This document shows, piece after piece, positions 4,432 to 5,460 of a stretch of DNA of 5,460 bases. Source of the DNA: Lachnospiraceae bacterium UBA6998 (GTDB taxonomy: Bacteria > Bacillota > Clostridia > Lachnospirales > Lachnospiraceae); NCBI GenBank assembly GCA_002448395.1, contig DJXS01000023.1:578-6037 (forward strand), in the 5' to 3' direction. The notes below the pieces were generated by a model. That model worked only from the letters and a program-made list of their open reading frames with translations. It made no database searches and had not been told where the DNA came from. Within the stretch, counting starts at the first letter, position 1. Each line of letters starts with the position of its first letter. The translations under genes and the position numbers were made by a program.

Positions 4432-5460
4432 TTATTCGTCTTCCCGGATGTCGAGATCCGGATCCTCGTCCTGCATCGAACGAAAGGATTCTACCAATCC
4501 GTCTTCGTCGATTTCCGCTGTGTCGAGGTCCGCGGCGTCAATGTCAGCCGCATCCTCTGCCAGGAAATCGTCGATCATATCGTTTTCATCCGATCCGATG
4601 ACGTTTTCCATGTCTTTAGATTTTTCCTCATGGCTGTCGTCAGCCGTCATGCTCTCAAACATTTCAGGTGTCACCTTCTCATCCTCAAGCTCCGCCAGGG
4701 CGCGGGCCTCTTTGGCGCGGAGTCTGGCGTCCGTGCTGAGCCTTGTGGAGTGGTAGCGCTTCATGCCGGTACCGGCAGGAATCAGCTTACCGATGATGAC
4801 ATTTTCCTTCAGGCCGATCAGAGGATCGACTCTGCCGTGGATTGCCGCGTCTGTCAGGACCTTGGTGGTCTCCTGGAAGGAAGCGGCGGACAGGAAGGAA
4901 TTGGTTGCCAGAGCCGCCTTGGTGATTCCCAGGATGACCTGCTTGCCCTCAGCGGGCATGCCGGCCTGCTGGATCAGGCGCTCATTCTCTTCCTCGAATT
5001 CCAGAACATCGACCAGGCTGCCGGGAAGGAAGCTTGTGTCGCCGCTGTTTTCAATGCGGATCTTCTTGAGCATCTGGCGGACGATCACTTCGATGTGCTT
5101 GTCGCAGATGTCAACGCCCTGGAGACGGTAGACTCGCTGAACTTCCTGCAGCAGGTAGTTCTGGACAGCGCGGATTCCCTTGATCTTCAGAAGATCGTGG
5201 GGATTGATGGAGCCCTCGGTGAGTTCGTCGCCCGCCTCGATGCTCTTGCCGTCTGTCACCTTGATGCGGGAGCCGTAAGGAATCGGATATTCCTTGGACT
5301 CACCGGTCTCATCATCCGTGACGATCACTTCACGGCTCTTCTTGTTGTCGCTGATGGAGACAGTTCCGCCGAACTCGGAGATGATCGCGAGTCCCTTGGG
5401 CTTTCTGGCCTCAAACAGCTCCTCGACACGGGGAAGACCCTGTGTGATATCGCCGCCGGC
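4432..5460 (-). CDS. rpoC: RNA polymerase beta' subunit, C-terminal 342 residues (cut by the right edge)
   Basis: RpoC is the largest catalytic subunit of DNA-directed RNA polymerase. The frame is open from the right edge to TAA at 4434-4432; an internal GTG at 5328 is not the start. Fragment residues 2-22 carry the hallmark [18 protein letters not shown] followed by KPKG. Further blocks are [20 protein letters not shown] (178-197) and [17 protein letters not shown] (216-232), both diagnostic of the beta' C-terminal region. From about residue 250 the chain becomes strongly acidic, with [10 protein letters not shown] and TAEID in tandem, and it ends DLDIREDE. Such tails vary between species, so its length here is not alarming. 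The metal-binding NADFDGD motif and N-terminal zinc site lie outside the window. It precedes rpsL by 489 bases; the L7Ae-like gene often found here in Bacillus is absent. Identity certain, partial only because of the window edge. Confidence 0.98.
   Translation of the reverse strand, partial: AGGDITQGLPRVEELFEARKPKGLAIISEFGGTVSISDNKKSREVIVTDDETGESKEYPIPYGSRIKVTDGKSIEAGDELTEGSINPHDLLKIKGIRAVQNYLLQEVQRVYRLQGVDICDKHIEVIVRQMLKKIRIENSGDTSFLPGSLVDVLEFEEENERLIQQAGMPAEGKQVILGITKAALATNSFLSAASFQETTKVLTDAAIHGRVDPLIGLKENVIIGKLIPAGTGMKRYHSTRLSTDARLRAKEARALAELEDEKVTPEMFESMTADDSHEEKSKDMENVIGSDENDMIDDFLAEDAADIDAADLDTAEIDEDGLVESFRSMQDEDPDLDIREDE

Overview
The window is a stretch of the conserved bacterial str (streptomycin) operon region, read entirely from the minus strand. 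In transcription order (right to left) it holds the 3' part of rpoC (RNA polymerase beta'), rpsL (ribosomal protein S12), rpsG (S7), fusA (elongation factor G) and the 5' part of tuf (EF-Tu). No plus-strand gene is credible. Long plus-strand frames such as the 311-codon one opposite fusA are shadows of the coding strand. The proteins point to a Gram-positive anaerobe of the Clostridia, most likely Lachnospiraceae-like. S12 has the long Firmicutes-type N-terminal insertion, the Shine-Dalgarno (SD) sequences are near-perfect (AAGGAGG or GGAGG), the promoters are consensus sigma-A, and EF-G has a longer loop between switch I and switch II of a kind I associate from memory with Lachnospiraceae. 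The family assignment is an inference and no search was run.

Region by region, on the minus strand. (1) 5460-4432: rpoC, entering from the right edge and ending in a very acidic tail. (2) 4431-3943: a 489-base spacer with no gene. It contains a 14-bp-period degenerate tandem repeat, a large hairpin, a 10-bp direct repeat with A-tracts, a perfect TTGACA-17-TATAAT promoter, a hairpin placed at the predicted transcript 5' end, and a leader of about 165 nt to rpsL. (3) 3942-3520: rpsL. (4) 3519-3304: a 216-base spacer starting with an intrinsic-terminator-like hairpin, followed by AT-rich sequence with small repeats. (5) 3303-2833: rpsG, starting at GTG. (6) 2832-2661: a spacer with a GC-rich 8-bp hairpin. 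(7) 2660-549: fusA, also GTG. (8) 548-278: a 271-base spacer with three hairpins, a strong promoter (TTGAAA-17-TATAAT) and a roughly 97-nt structured leader. (9) 277-1: tuf, cut by the left edge.

The genes form one translation module: S12 and S7 are 30S proteins, and EF-G and EF-Tu are the elongation GTPases that work on that ribosome. The layout suggests separate tuning: a strong promoter for rpsL, a leaky terminator before rpsG-fusA, and a second strong promoter for tuf. I see no new multi-gene system. What is worth a second look is in the spacers: the 14-bp minisatellite after rpoC, 5'-terminal hairpins at both promoters, and a 9-nt sequence in the tuf leader hairpin loop complementary to the tuf SD region.
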